DNA of 20,254 bases from positions 1 through 20,254 of IMG/VR virus record IMGVR_UViG_3300044940_000499; one strand, given 5' to 3'. This stretch comes from a virus. Of this stretch, positions 6,503-14,881 are shown piece after piece. The position numbers were made by a program, and so were the translations under genes. The notes under the pieces are model-generated. The model made no database searches, was not told the DNA's origin, and worked only from the letters and a program-made list of their open reading frames with translations. The first letter of the stretch is position 1; the number at the start of each line of letters is the position of its first letter.

Positions 6503-6715
6503 ATGCGACTGTGCGACGATCCCTTGTCCCTCACCCCCCAAGAACGCCTCCGCGAGGTCGCCCGCCTCCTCGCCGCGGGCGTGCTGCGCCTCCGCGCCCA
6601 CCCCGCGCGGGTCGCCGGCCTGGCCGAGCATCCCGGCCCGGAAAATCCGGCGAAAACCGAGCGAGATTGCCTTGAGGTTCACGGCGAAACCGTGCTCAGT
6701 GTCCAGAACGGTTGA
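6503..6715 (+). CDS. Small leader protein of DUF2924-recombinase operon
   Basis: 70 residues from ATG 6503, chosen because GGAGG lies 5 nt upstream; an in-frame GTG at 6482 precedes that site. The core is LTPQERLREVARLLAAGVLR followed by LRAHPARVAG, then a C-terminal CLEVHGETVLSVQNG. Small ORFs with this REVARLLAAGxLRLRA pattern commonly open DUF2924-recombinase operons in planctomycetes, as I recall; no function is established. The helical amphipathic core would suit a small DNA- or protein-binding partner. The DUF2924 gene starts 33 bp downstream. Confidence 0.7.
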   Translation: MRLCDDPLSLTPQERLREVARLLAAGVLRLRAHPARVAGLAEHPGPENPAKTERDCLEVHGETVLSVQNG

Positions 6716-6748
6716 CGCCCGCCGAGAACCCCAACGCGGAGGACATCA

Positions 6749-7239
6749 ATGAGCCTGAATGTGGCAAGAGAACTCGCCGCCCTCGGACGGATGACCGTCA
6801 AGGAGCTGCGGGACAAGTACGCCGAAGTCTTCGGCGAGGAGACGCCGGCCCACAACCAGACGTGGCTGGTCCGCCGGATCGCCTGGCGGCTGCAGGCGCT
6901 GGCCGAGGGCGACCTGTCCGAACGCGCCCGCCAGCGCGCCGCCGAGCTGGCCAATGACGCTGACCTGCGGATGAACCCGCCCAAGGCACTCCCGGTCGCT
7001 GCGGCCGAGCCGGCGGCGACCAAGGTCCTGCCCTTCAAGCCCGACGACCGCCTGCCGCCGCCGGGCACGCTGATTACCCGCGAGTACCGGGGCGAGACGG
7101 TGCAGGTAAAGGTCCTGCCCAACGGCTTCGAGTACGAAGGCCAGGTCTATCGCTCCCTGAGCGCCGTCGCCAAGGCGATCACCGGGTCGCACTGCAACGG
7201 CTACTTCTTCTTCCGCCTGGGCGGGAAAGGAGACGACCG

Positions 7240-7243
<4 letters not shown>
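6749..7243 (+). CDS. DUF2924 domain-containing protein
   Basis: 164 residues from ATG 6749, with GGAGGA about 5 nt upstream. The N-terminal half is helical (ELAALGRMTVKELRDKYAEV, then NQTWLVRRIAWRLQAL). The C-terminal half carries the family signature: PGTLITREYRGETVQVKVL, FEYEGQVYRSLSAVAKAITG and NGYFFF. DUF2924 proteins are typically encoded next to serine recombinases in phage-like and integrative elements; their biochemical role is unknown, though accessory DNA binding in recombination is plausible. The stop overlaps the recombinase start as ATGA (7240-7243), so the two should be translationally coupled. Confidence 0.9.
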
Positions 7244-8810
<1,567 letters not shown>

Positions 8811-8814
<4 letters not shown>

Positions 8815-9257
8815 CCGAGACGCTGACCGTCGAGTGTGACGTCCACTTCTACCGCCGCGGCCGGGGCAGCCGCAAGGAGCTGCGACCGGGCGGGGAGCCG
8901 CCGCGCCCGGCCAACCCGGGGCGGGTGCCGCGGATCGCCCGGCTGATGGCGCTGGCCATCCGGTTTGACGGCCTCCTCCGCGCCGGGGAGATCGCCCACT
9001 ACACCGAGCTGGCCCGCCTCGGGCACGTCACCCGGGCGCGGGTGAGCCAGATCATGAACCTGGTCTACCTGGCCCCCGACATCCAAGAGGCGATCCTGTT
9101 CCTGCCCCGGACGGTGCGGGGCCGCGACCCGATCCACCTGCGTCAGCTGCAGCCGATTGCAGCTGCGCTAGACTGGCGAAAACAGCGGCGCATGTGGCAA
9201 GATTTCCTAGCGCAGGCCGCACAGCCCGCAAAGGCCGCAAAGCTAGAGTACAATTGA
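8811..9257 (+). CDS. HTH protein encoded in the recombinase operon
   Basis: 148 residues from ATG 8811, which overlaps the recombinase stop as ATGA. A basic N-terminal section (RRGRGSRKELRPGGEPPRPA) leads to a central helical domain with a ParB/KorB-like HTH at ~75-110 (HYTELARLGHVTRARVSQIM, then APDIQEAILFLP). In serine-integrase systems a small DNA-binding protein beside the integrase may act as directionality factor or repressor; that role here is inference. The C-terminal coding stretch contains two short inverted repeats (CAGCTGCA/TGCAGCTG and TGCGCTAG/CTAGCGCA), so the 3' end may also be a recognition site. Confidence 0.75.
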
Positions 9258-9436
9258 CCTTGCTAACGTGCTGATCCCCTGGTAGGCGGACTCCGAAGTT
9301 GCTTCGGCATCGCCCAACATGTTAGTATACCGCCGTACACCAAATCGGGGAGCCTCGTCCGAACGGAGGTGCTTCGCCACAAACCCAGCCGGCGACACCG
9401 ACCCGCCGTCCGGCAACAGAAAGGGGGCGAAGTGAT
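9258..9436 (+). other. Intergenic region with compact hairpin
   Basis: 179 bp without a gene. CCGAAG (9293-9298) and CTTCGG (9302-9307) form a perfect stem with a TTG loop, flanked by an outer GGCG/CGCC pairing (9285-9288 and 9311-9314). CTAAC and GTTAG further out (9262-9266 and 9321-9325) could close the structure. It presumably holds the promoter of the next gene pair, but I find no clear -35/-10 set. Confidence 0.4.
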
Positions 9437-10636
9437 ATGTCGCGTGCGTTTTCCATTCCGACCGTCCTGAGGATGGTCCCAAACTGCCTACTGAAGGAGT
9501 TCTTCCAGCGGCTCGGCCACGGCGACCTCGGCATCGAGTGGGAGGGGCTGGGCGAGCGCGAGATCGAGCCGATCGTGCAGGCGCTGAACGCGCTTGCGCC
9601 GGCGCAGTTCGACAACGTCGAGGGGGCGCTGCACAACGTCTTCGACCTGGCCTGCGAGACCGGGATCAGCGCGATCATCGAGGCCGGCGTTCTGGCCGGC
9701 GACCCCGACCTGCCGGCCGCCATGCCCCAGGAAGGCGGCCCCTACCACAAGGCGATGTGGGCGTGGCTGAACCGCACGGAGGTCGTCAACCGGGCCATCC
9801 TGATCCACCAGGTCGAGCACCTGGCCTGGTGGCGCAAGCGCAAAGACCTGCCGCAAGTCGAGCCGGACAAGTCGCCGGCGACCCTCAAGCAGCTCGAACA
9901 GGGGCTATCCGACCTGCTGCTCTGCGAGCAGGGGCGAGGCAAGGTCTGCACGGTGGAAACCCTGGCCCGCCGCGGGACGGATTACTTCTTCGCCCACCCC
10001 GACGACTTCGTTCAGAACGTCACCGCCCATGACCAGGACGGCAAGCTCGCGCCGCGGACCTTCCGCCAGACCTTCGCCATCGTCTTCGCCTACAACCGCG
10101 AGGAGGGCACGCTGGAACTGTTCGCCAAGGTGCCGCCCAAGATCAAGCCGCGGCTGGAAGAATTGTTCGCCCAGATCGTCCTCGGCGTCGAGCTGGAGGA
10201 CTGGAACCCCGACGCGGCTTACGACCTGAACGGGCTCAAGCACCGCAGCTTCTCCCTGGCCACGGACCCCGAGGACTGCGTCCGGGCGCGCGTCCGCCGG
10301 CTGCGGCTGTCGTTCAAGAACAGCCACCGCCGCATGGTCCTGGAGGCCGACCCCGACGGCGGCCCGGACGACATCTACGACATGCTGGACGAGGTCCTCA
10401 ACAAGGAGCGGGTGCCGCTGTCCTCGGTCAACGTCACGATGGTCACCTTCTGCTTCGAGTTCCTGCCGCTCGACGGCCGCAAGCCGGGGACGCTGACGTT
10501 CGACGTGGCGTACCCGAGCAGCTGCAGCTTGCGGAACCAGCGGCCGGAGCGGATCGAGCTGGCCCAGAAGTACCTCAAGCGGTGGAACGTCGATGGTGTT
10601 CGATCCGTTCGTTCTGATGTTGCAGCGGCTGGATGA
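9437..10636 (+). CDS. Uncharacterised 399-residue protein, first of an overlapping pair
   Basis: ATG 9437 has AAGGGGG 9 nt upstream. No domain is recognised. The N-terminal ~130 residues are helical and acidic. The middle and C-terminal parts are an alpha/beta region with RTFRQTFAIVFAYNREEGTL, FAKVPPKIKPRLEELFAQIV and a C-terminal TFCFEFLPLDGRKPG followed by SLRNQRPERIELAQKYLKRW. Similar proteins occur in planctomycete genomes as hypotheticals, by recollection. No signal peptide or membrane segment is visible, so it is cytoplasmic. The second gene starts inside its last 44 bp in another frame, implying coupled translation and a joint function. It could be a sensor or effector whose partner is the zinc-ribbon/HTH protein. 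Confidence 0.8.
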   Translation: MSRAFSIPTVLRMVPNCLLKEFFQRLGHGDLGIEWEGLGEREIEPIVQALNALAPAQFDNVEGALHNVFDLACETGISAIIEAGVLAGDPDLPAAMPQEGGPYHKAMWAWLNRTEVVNRAILIHQVEHLAWWRKRKDLPQVEPDKSPATLKQLEQGLSDLLLCEQGRGKVCTVETLARRGTDYFFAHPDDFVQNVTAHDQDGKLAPRTFRQTFAIVFAYNREEGTLELFAKVPPKIKPRLEELFAQIVLGVELEDWNPDAAYDLNGLKHRSFSLATDPEDCVRARVRRLRLSFKNSHRRMVLEADPDGGPDDIYDMLDEVLNKERVPLSSVNVTMVTFCFEFLPLDGRKPGTLTFDVAYPSSCSLRNQRPERIELAQKYLKRWNVDGVRSVRSDVAAAG

Positions 10637-11567
10637 CGAGCCGCCGGTGTTCTTCGCGGAGGAGGCCCACGAGCACCTCGGCCCCGCGCTGGAACGGCTG
10701 CTCGGCCTCGGCCTGCTGCGCGAGACGACGCCGGCCACGTCCGCGCCGTGCTGGGACTGCGGGCGCGGCTACGTCGGCCGCGTCGAGTTCGTCACCAGTA
10801 GCCGGACGGGGCAACGGCACGCCTACGTCCCCTGCCCCGAGTGCGGGGCCGTGGAGGTCCCGCTCGACCGCCTCAAGCGGTGGGCGGTTGATGTCCCGGC
10901 GCTGCTCGCCGCCGTGGCCGGCGTCGCGGGCGTCCGCGGGCTGCTCGCGGAGGCCGTGGCCGGGCACCTCTGGCGCCTGGGGAAGGCGACGTGGGGGCAG
11001 CGCCCGCGCGAGGTCTACTTCGCCCGGCACGTCTACGAGGATAACCGACCGGCCCTCATCGCCGAGATGTCCCGCCGGCCCAAGGCCCTCCTCTTCTTGC
11101 CCACGGAAGCGAGCGTCCGGCGCTGGGGCGGCGTGACGACGAACCTGGCCATCGCCCTGGAGGCCGTGGTCACGTTCGGGCCGGCGGCGCTGGCCTTCGA
11201 CCTGGCCTACGTCGAAAGCCGGCTGACCGATGCGGGACTCAATGGCGAGGTCAAGGCGAAGCGGCCGCCGCGCAAGCGGGCCGAGCGGGCCGGCAAGATC
11301 GAGGCGCTGGTCCGCGAGCTGGCGGAACACCTCCGGGCGGCCAGGGACTACGCCTACGCGACCAAGGAGCGGACGGGCACCCCGGAGCTGCTCCCCCGCC
11401 CGAGCCAGCAAGACCTGGCCAAGCGCACCGGGCTGACGAAGGCCGACGTCAGCCGCTGCCTGGCGGATGAGTCGGCGCGCGAGCTGCGCCTGTACTGGGA
11501 GACGGCCCTGGACCTGGACCAGATCATGCGCTGGAAGGGGAGGCCGCGCGGGCAGAAGACGGGGTAG
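10593..11567 (+). CDS. Zinc-ribbon and HTH protein of unknown function
   Basis: 324 residues from ATG 10593, overlapping the preceding gene by 44 bp; ATG 10617 is a possible alternative start. An N-terminal helical section (residues 1-50) precedes a zinc ribbon with CWDC (Cys53, Cys56) and CPEC (Cys81, Cys84). The central region has no recognised fold. Residues ~235-265 are strongly basic (KAKRPPRKRAERAGK). The C-terminus holds an HTH-like segment (SQQDLAKRTGLTKADVSRCL). This suggests nucleic-acid binding, perhaps as a regulator. The palindrome just 3 bp after its stop could be its own operator, though that is speculation. Confidence 0.8.
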   Translation: MVFDPFVLMLQRLDDEPPVFFAEEAHEHLGPALERLLGLGLLRETTPATSAPCWDCGRGYVGRVEFVTSSRTGQRHAYVPCPECGAVEVPLDRLKRWAVDVPALLAAVAGVAGVRGLLAEAVAGHLWRLGKATWGQRPREVYFARHVYEDNRPALIAEMSRRPKALLFLPTEASVRRWGGVTTNLAIALEAVVTFGPAALAFDLAYVESRLTDAGLNGEVKAKRPPRKRAERAGKIEALVRELAEHLRAARDYAYATKERTGTPELLPRPSQQDLAKRTGLTKADVSRCLADESARELRLYWETALDLDQIMRWKGRPRGQKTG

Positions 11568-11570
11568 CCG

Positions 11571-11603
11571 GTTGCAGTTGCACCGTTTTCGTGCAACTGC
11601 AAC
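11571..11603. repeat. Perfect GTTGCA palindrome
   Basis: GTTGCAGTTGCAC (11571-11583) and GTGCAACTGCAAC (11591-11603) are perfect 13-bp arms with a 7-nt CGTTTTC loop. Each arm contains a tandem GTTGCA/TGCAAC repeat, so it offers four hexamer half-sites. No T-tract follows, and a real terminator lies 24 bp further on, so an operator or an RNA-processing hairpin is more likely than a terminator. Confidence 0.6.
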
Positions 11604-11626
11604 TCGGGAATGCGTGACCTGATCGA

Positions 11627-11664
11627 ACGGCGGCGCAACGACTTCGGTTGCGCCGCCGTTTTTT
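11627..11664 (+). terminator. Strong intrinsic terminator
   Basis: ACGGCGGCGCAAC (11627-11639) and GTTGCGCCGCCGT (11647-11659) form a perfect 13-bp GC-rich stem with a 7-nt loop, running directly into TTTTTT (11659-11664). It closes the two-gene unit upstream and separates it from the sigma-factor gene. Confidence 0.85.
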
Positions 11665-11749
11665 CGCGCGCCGGTCATGCAACCCGGCCGGCGGGTGGTC
11701 GCTGTGCATCGGGCACGGCGGGATCAACCACCCGTTCGGGCAAAGGGTC

Positions 11750-12376
11750 ATGAAACCAGACGCGAAGCAATCTCCAACTCCCCAGCCCCCTCATCACAGT
11801 CCAGAGAGTCCAAAGCAGCTCGATGCCTTTGCGGCGCGCCTGATCCGCCGCAAGGCCCGGCAGCTCGTGGGCCGGGCCGGCTTCACCCGGAGTGACCGGG
11901 ACGACATCGAGCAAGAACTCGCCCTCAAGCTGCTCAAGCAGCTTGAGGCCTTCGACCCCGGCGAGGCGCACTGGCACGTCTTCGTCACCACCGTGGTCGA
12001 GCGGCACGCCGCCAGCCTCCTCCGCGACAAGCGGGCGGAAAAGCGCGACCACCGGCGGGCCACGTCGCTGCACGTCCTGATCGAGACCGGCGATAACGGC
12101 CCGGTCGAGCTGGCCGAGACAGTCGGCCGGCGCGAGCAGGACGCCCGGCTCGGCCGCGATCCGCGCAGCGACGAGGAGCGGGCACAGCTGGCCGGCGACG
12201 TGGCCGACGTGCTGGCCGATCAGCCCACGGACATCCGGGACGTTGCCGAGCGGCTCAAGCACGACTCCGTCTCCCAGGTCGCCCGCGACCTCGGCCTGCC
12301 GCGCACCACGCTGCTGCGGCGCATGGAGCGCCTCCGCCGCGCCTTCGAGGGCGCGGGGCTGCGGGATTATCTGTGA
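11750..12376 (+). CDS. ECF-like RNA polymerase sigma factor
   Basis: 208 residues from ATG 11750. AAAGGG lies close upstream; an in-frame TTG at 11648 falls inside the terminator and is unlikely. A region 2-like helical block spans ~25-105 (FTRSDRDDIEQELALKLLKQ, then HWHVFVTTVVERHAASLLRD). A region 4-like HTH lies at ~180-205 (VSQVARDLGLPRTTLLRRME). A proline-rich N-terminal tail precedes region 2. Such proteins direct polymerase to a specific promoter class. Being first in the replication-recombination module, it may control that module; the GGGTAG motif that follows its stop is a candidate target. It could instead be a sigma-like regulator without polymerase activity. Confidence 0.78.
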   Translation: MKPDAKQSPTPQPPHHSPESPKQLDAFAARLIRRKARQLVGRAGFTRSDRDDIEQELALKLLKQLEAFDPGEAHWHVFVTTVVERHAASLLRDKRAEKRDHRRATSLHVLIETGDNGPVELAETVGRREQDARLGRDPRSDEERAQLAGDVADVLADQPTDIRDVAERLKHDSVSQVARDLGLPRTTLLRRMERLRRAFEGAGLRDYL

Positions 12377-12380
12377 GCCC

Positions 12381-12424
12381 TGCGTCAACCCGCCCGCGGA
12401 CCGGGTAGGTCTATGGGTAGAGGC
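12381..12424 (+). promoter_or_regulatory. Conserved GGGTAG-repeat upstream motif, copy 2
   Basis: Begins 5 bp after the sigma-factor stop. It matches the copy at 6382-6424 in the TGCGTCA start, the CCGGGTAGGT core (12401-12410) and the GGTAGAGGC end (12416-12424), with one extra base between core and end. GGGTAG occurs twice, 12 nt apart (12403 and 12415). It lies upstream of the decayed small gene and the recombination genes. Confidence 0.45.
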
Positions 12425-12447
12425 CCGTCATTCGGAAGAGGCGCGAC

Positions 12448-12686
12448 ACGACCAAGGAACTCTCCCGCTACGCCTTCCCGCCAGCGAGGCCCAGGTCCGC
12501 CTCGACGCGGCCCATCTCTTGGACCCGGACCGGCGTGGCTGCGTCATCGACGCGGGCACGCCGGTCGGCCGCGGCTTCAACCGTTTGTTCGTCGGCTTCG
12601 TCCGCCGAAAGGTCAGCGAGGACTCGTACCGGGTGGACCGCGTCATGACCGACCGTAACCACGCGCCCGAGGAGGCACACGCATGA
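12448..12686 (+). pseudogene. Decayed small gene: start codon lost and internally frameshifted
   Basis: A ribosome-binding-like GGAAGAG (12434-12440) precedes ACG ACC AAG GAA CTC, which would read MTKELSRYAFP if the ACG at 12448 were ATG. After TTCCCG at ~12480 the frame must shift to continue as SEAQVRLDAAHLLDPDRR, CVIDAGTPVGRGFNRLF and VGFVRRKVSEDSYRVDRV, ending at TGA 12684-12686. I recall planctomycete proteins of this pattern with ~35 more residues between the two halves, so an internal deletion is the likely cause. The stop still overlaps the next gene's start as ATGA, a trace of former coupling. Function unknown. Confidence 0.5.
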
Positions 12687-13531
12687 ACCAACCCGCCGCC
12701 TGGAAACGCGGCAAGAGCGCCGACCCCGGCCTGCTCGGTCACCTGGACTTTCTGCTCCGCGAGCCGGCCGAGGTCTACCACGCCCGGTCGAAGGAGCACG
12801 TCACCAGCCACGGCCTGGCCGACTTCCGCGAGAACCCGCTGCTCTACCGCAAGCGGCAGCTCGGCCTGGTCGTCGAGGAGGACCGCCCCGCCTTCCAGGT
12901 CGGCCGGGCCGCCCACGCCCTCATCCTCGAAGGCCGGGACGCCTACCGCCGGCAGTACGCCTTCGGCGGGCCGACCAACCCCGCGACCGGCAAGCTCTTC
13001 GACAGCCGCAGCAAGGCCTACCAGGAGTGGGCCGAGCGCCAGGCCAAACCGGTGCTCACCGACCGCCAGGCCGCCCTCGTCGAGGAGCTGGCCGGCGCCG
13101 TGCAGCGCCACCCCGTCGCCAGCGAGCTGCTCGCCGAGGGCGTGCCCGAGGGCGTTATCCGCTGCGACTACCAGGGCGTTCCCTGCCAGGCCCGGCTCGA
13201 TTGGCTGAGCCCCGCCAAGGGCCTGGTCGATCTCAAGACCTGCGACCACCTCAAGTACCTCGAGGCCGACGCCCGCTCGTTCGGCTACCTCCACCAGCTC
13301 GCGTTCTACCGCGCCCTGCTCGCGCTGCAGACCGGAGTGACGCTGCCCGTGTACCTGATCGCGGTCGAGAAACGCGAGCCGTACCGCTGCGGCGTCTGGC
13401 GGATCGACCCAAACGTCCTCGCCGTCGCGGAGCGGGACAACGAGGCCGCCCTGGATCGCCTGGTGCGCTGCCGGCAGCAAGACCACTGGCCCACCGGCTA
13501 CGAGGAGCTGCGCGTCTTCGACCACATCTAA
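12683..13531 (+). CDS. PD-(D/E)XK nuclease-like protein (RecE/exonuclease VIII type, DUF3799-like)
   Basis: 282 residues. The motifs of phage-type PD-(D/E)XK exonucleases are in order: GRAAHALILEGRDAY (~74-88) with its histidine, ARLDW carrying Asp173, LVDLKT carrying Asp183 and Lys185, and SFGYLHQLAFYRALL (199-213) with the conserved Gln. These are the metal-binding and catalytic positions. The likely role is 5'-to-3' end resection of double-stranded DNA to give single strands for annealing or strand invasion. A Sak4-like ATPase and a DUF669 protein follow, the usual company in phage recombination modules. ATG 12683 overlaps the upstream stop. Confidence 0.88.
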   Translation: MNQPAAWKRGKSADPGLLGHLDFLLREPAEVYHARSKEHVTSHGLADFRENPLLYRKRQLGLVVEEDRPAFQVGRAAHALILEGRDAYRRQYAFGGPTNPATGKLFDSRSKAYQEWAERQAKPVLTDRQAALVEELAGAVQRHPVASELLAEGVPEGVIRCDYQGVPCQARLDWLSPAKGLVDLKTCDHLKYLEADARSFGYLHQLAFYRALLALQTGVTLPVYLIAVEKREPYRCGVWRIDPNVLAVAERDNEAALDRLVRCRQQDHWPTGYEELRVFDHI

Positions 13532-13546
13532 CCCGAGGAACCGAGC

Positions 13547-14320
13547 ATGAGTCTCCTGGCACAAGTCCAGAGCGGCAAGCGCCTCGCCCCGCGGCGGGTG
13601 CTGCTCTACGGCACCCACGGCATCGGCAAATCGACCTTCGGCGCCTCCAGCGACAAGCCCGTGTTCGTCCAGACCGAGGACGGCCTGGGCGAGATCGACT
13701 GCGACAAGTTCCCGCTGGCGCTGTCCTACCAGGACGCCCTCAAGGCCCTGGAGGGCCTCTACACGGAGCCGCACCCCTACCGCACGGTCGTCGTCGATTC
13801 GCTCGACTGGCTGGAGCGGCTGATCTGGGCCGAGGTCTGCCGCCAGCGCTCCGTCGAGAACATCGAGGACATCGGCTACGGCAAGGGCTACGTCTTCGCC
13901 CTGACGCCGTGGCGCGAGTTCCTGACCGGCCTGGACGCCCTGCGCAACGACCGGGGCATGACCGTCGTCCTCATCGCCCACGCTCGGATCGAGCGTTTCG
14001 AGAACCCCGAGACGGACAGCTACGACCGCTACGTGCCAAGGTTGCACAAGCTGGCCTCGCAGACCATCCAGGAGTGGTGCGACGAGGTGCTGTTCGCCAC
14101 CTACAAGGTCTACACCAAGCAGACCGACGAGGGCTTCAGCCGCAAGAAGACCAAGGGCATCGGCACCGGCGAGCGCGTCCTGTACACGAGCGAGCGCCCC
14201 TCCCACGTCGCCAAAAACCGCCTGGGCCTGCCCGACGAGCTGCCGCTCGACTGGCGCGCCTACGCTTCCTTCTTCCACCAACCCAATGTGACCCCGAACG
14301 GAGGACCGACCAATGGCTGA
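13547..14320 (+). CDS. Sak4-like RecA-fold ATPase, phage-type recombination ATP-binding protein
   Basis: 257 residues from ATG 13547, with GAGGAA about 6 nt upstream. Walker A is GTHGIGKST (22-30) and Walker B is TVVVDSLDWL (80-89). Downstream, VVLIAHARIERFENPE and the TGERVLYTSERPSHVAKNR block are typical of phage nucleotide-binding proteins of the Sak4 group, which act as single-strand annealing or RecA-like recombinases with an SSB-type partner. The gene lies between the PD-(D/E)XK nuclease and the DUF669 gene and overlaps the latter by 8 bp, so the three probably form one recombination complex. Confidence 0.85.
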   Translation: MSLLAQVQSGKRLAPRRVLLYGTHGIGKSTFGASSDKPVFVQTEDGLGEIDCDKFPLALSYQDALKALEGLYTEPHPYRTVVVDSLDWLERLIWAEVCRQRSVENIEDIGYGKGYVFALTPWREFLTGLDALRNDRGMTVVLIAHARIERFENPETDSYDRYVPRLHKLASQTIQEWCDEVLFATYKVYTKQTDEGFSRKKTKGIGTGERVLYTSERPSHVAKNRLGLPDELPLDWRAYASFFHQPNVTPNGGPTNG

Positions 14321-14768
14321 CCTGCACGGCTTCAACGCCAACGAAGTGGATCCGACGACCGACCTGGAGCCGATTCCCGCCGGCAAGTACCTGGCCATGA
14401 TCACCGACTCGGAGATGAAGCCGACCAAGAGCGGCGACGGCCGCTACCTGCAGCTCACCTTCCAGATCCTAGAGGGGCCGTACAAGGGCCGCTTCGTCTG
14501 GGCGCGGCTCAACCTGCACAACGCCAACGAGACGGCGGTGAAGATCGCCCGCGCCGAGCTGTCGGCAATCTGCCGGGCCGTGGGCGTGCTGACGCCCAGG
14601 GACAGCTGCGAGCTGCACAACCTGCCGCTGGTGATCACGGTCAAGCTGAAGAAGCGCGAGGACACCGGCGAGCTGCAGAACGAGGTCCGCGGCTACGCCA
14701 AGAAGGAGGCGGCCGCCGGCCAGCCGCAGCAGGCGGCGACGAACGCGCCTCCCTGGCGGCGCGGCTAA
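14313..14768 (+). CDS. DUF669-family protein, probable single-stranded DNA-binding partner
   Basis: 151 residues from ATG 14313, which overlaps the previous stop. The family pattern is clear: an N-terminal IPAGKYLAMITDSEMKPTKS, then YLQLTFQILEGPYKGRFVWA, NLHNANETAVKIARAELSAI, and a C-terminal LPLVITVKLKKREDTGELQN followed by EVRGYAK. DUF669 proteins accompany phage recombinases and are thought to act as SSB-like factors. The C-terminus is a flexible Gln/Ala-rich tail ending PPWRRG, unlike the acidic tip of bacterial SSB, so any protein contacts made through it must differ. Confidence 0.85.
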   Translation: MADLHGFNANEVDPTTDLEPIPAGKYLAMITDSEMKPTKSGDGRYLQLTFQILEGPYKGRFVWARLNLHNANETAVKIARAELSAICRAVGVLTPRDSCELHNLPLVITVKLKKREDTGELQNEVRGYAKKEAAAGQPQQAATNAPPWRRG

Positions 14769-14770
14769 CA

Positions 14771-14855
14771 GGACCCCTTCGGCCGCCTGCACGATGTCGA
14801 GACAGGACACACACCTCCAGCCTTAAAGGGTCCGTTCGTCGGTCGTGCAGCGGCC
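14771..14855 (+). other. Structured intergenic element with pseudoknot-compatible pairing
   Basis: Between the DUF669 gene and rusA, GGCCGC-C-TGCACGA (14781-14794) pairs with TCGTGCA-GCGGCC (14843-14855), 13 bp with one bulged base. GGACCC (14771-14776) pairs with GGGTCC (14828-14833), which lies inside the loop of the first stem. The crossing pairings make an H-type pseudoknot possible. It may be a regulatory RNA, or a protein-binding DNA site if only the long stem matters. Confidence 0.45.
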
Positions 14856-14881
14856 ATTCTTTCTCTCTGCCGAGGGCTGGG

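Noticed and set aside
9254-9282. TTGACC as the -35 box of a sigma-70 promoter for the 9437 gene
   Set aside because: No -10-like hexamer occurs at 16-18 nt; the sequence there is GC-rich.
12428-14428. A 666-codon open frame on the minus strand
   Set aside because: It lies opposite well-supported nuclease and ATPase genes and has the Val/Leu/Gly/Asp-rich composition of antisense reading in GC-rich DNA.
14771-14855. An HDV-like self-cleaving ribozyme in the DUF669-rusA gap
   Set aside because: The P1-P2 crossing order is suggestive, but I do not see the P3/L3 arrangement or the catalytic cytosine context in the joining region, so only a generic pseudoknot is claimed.
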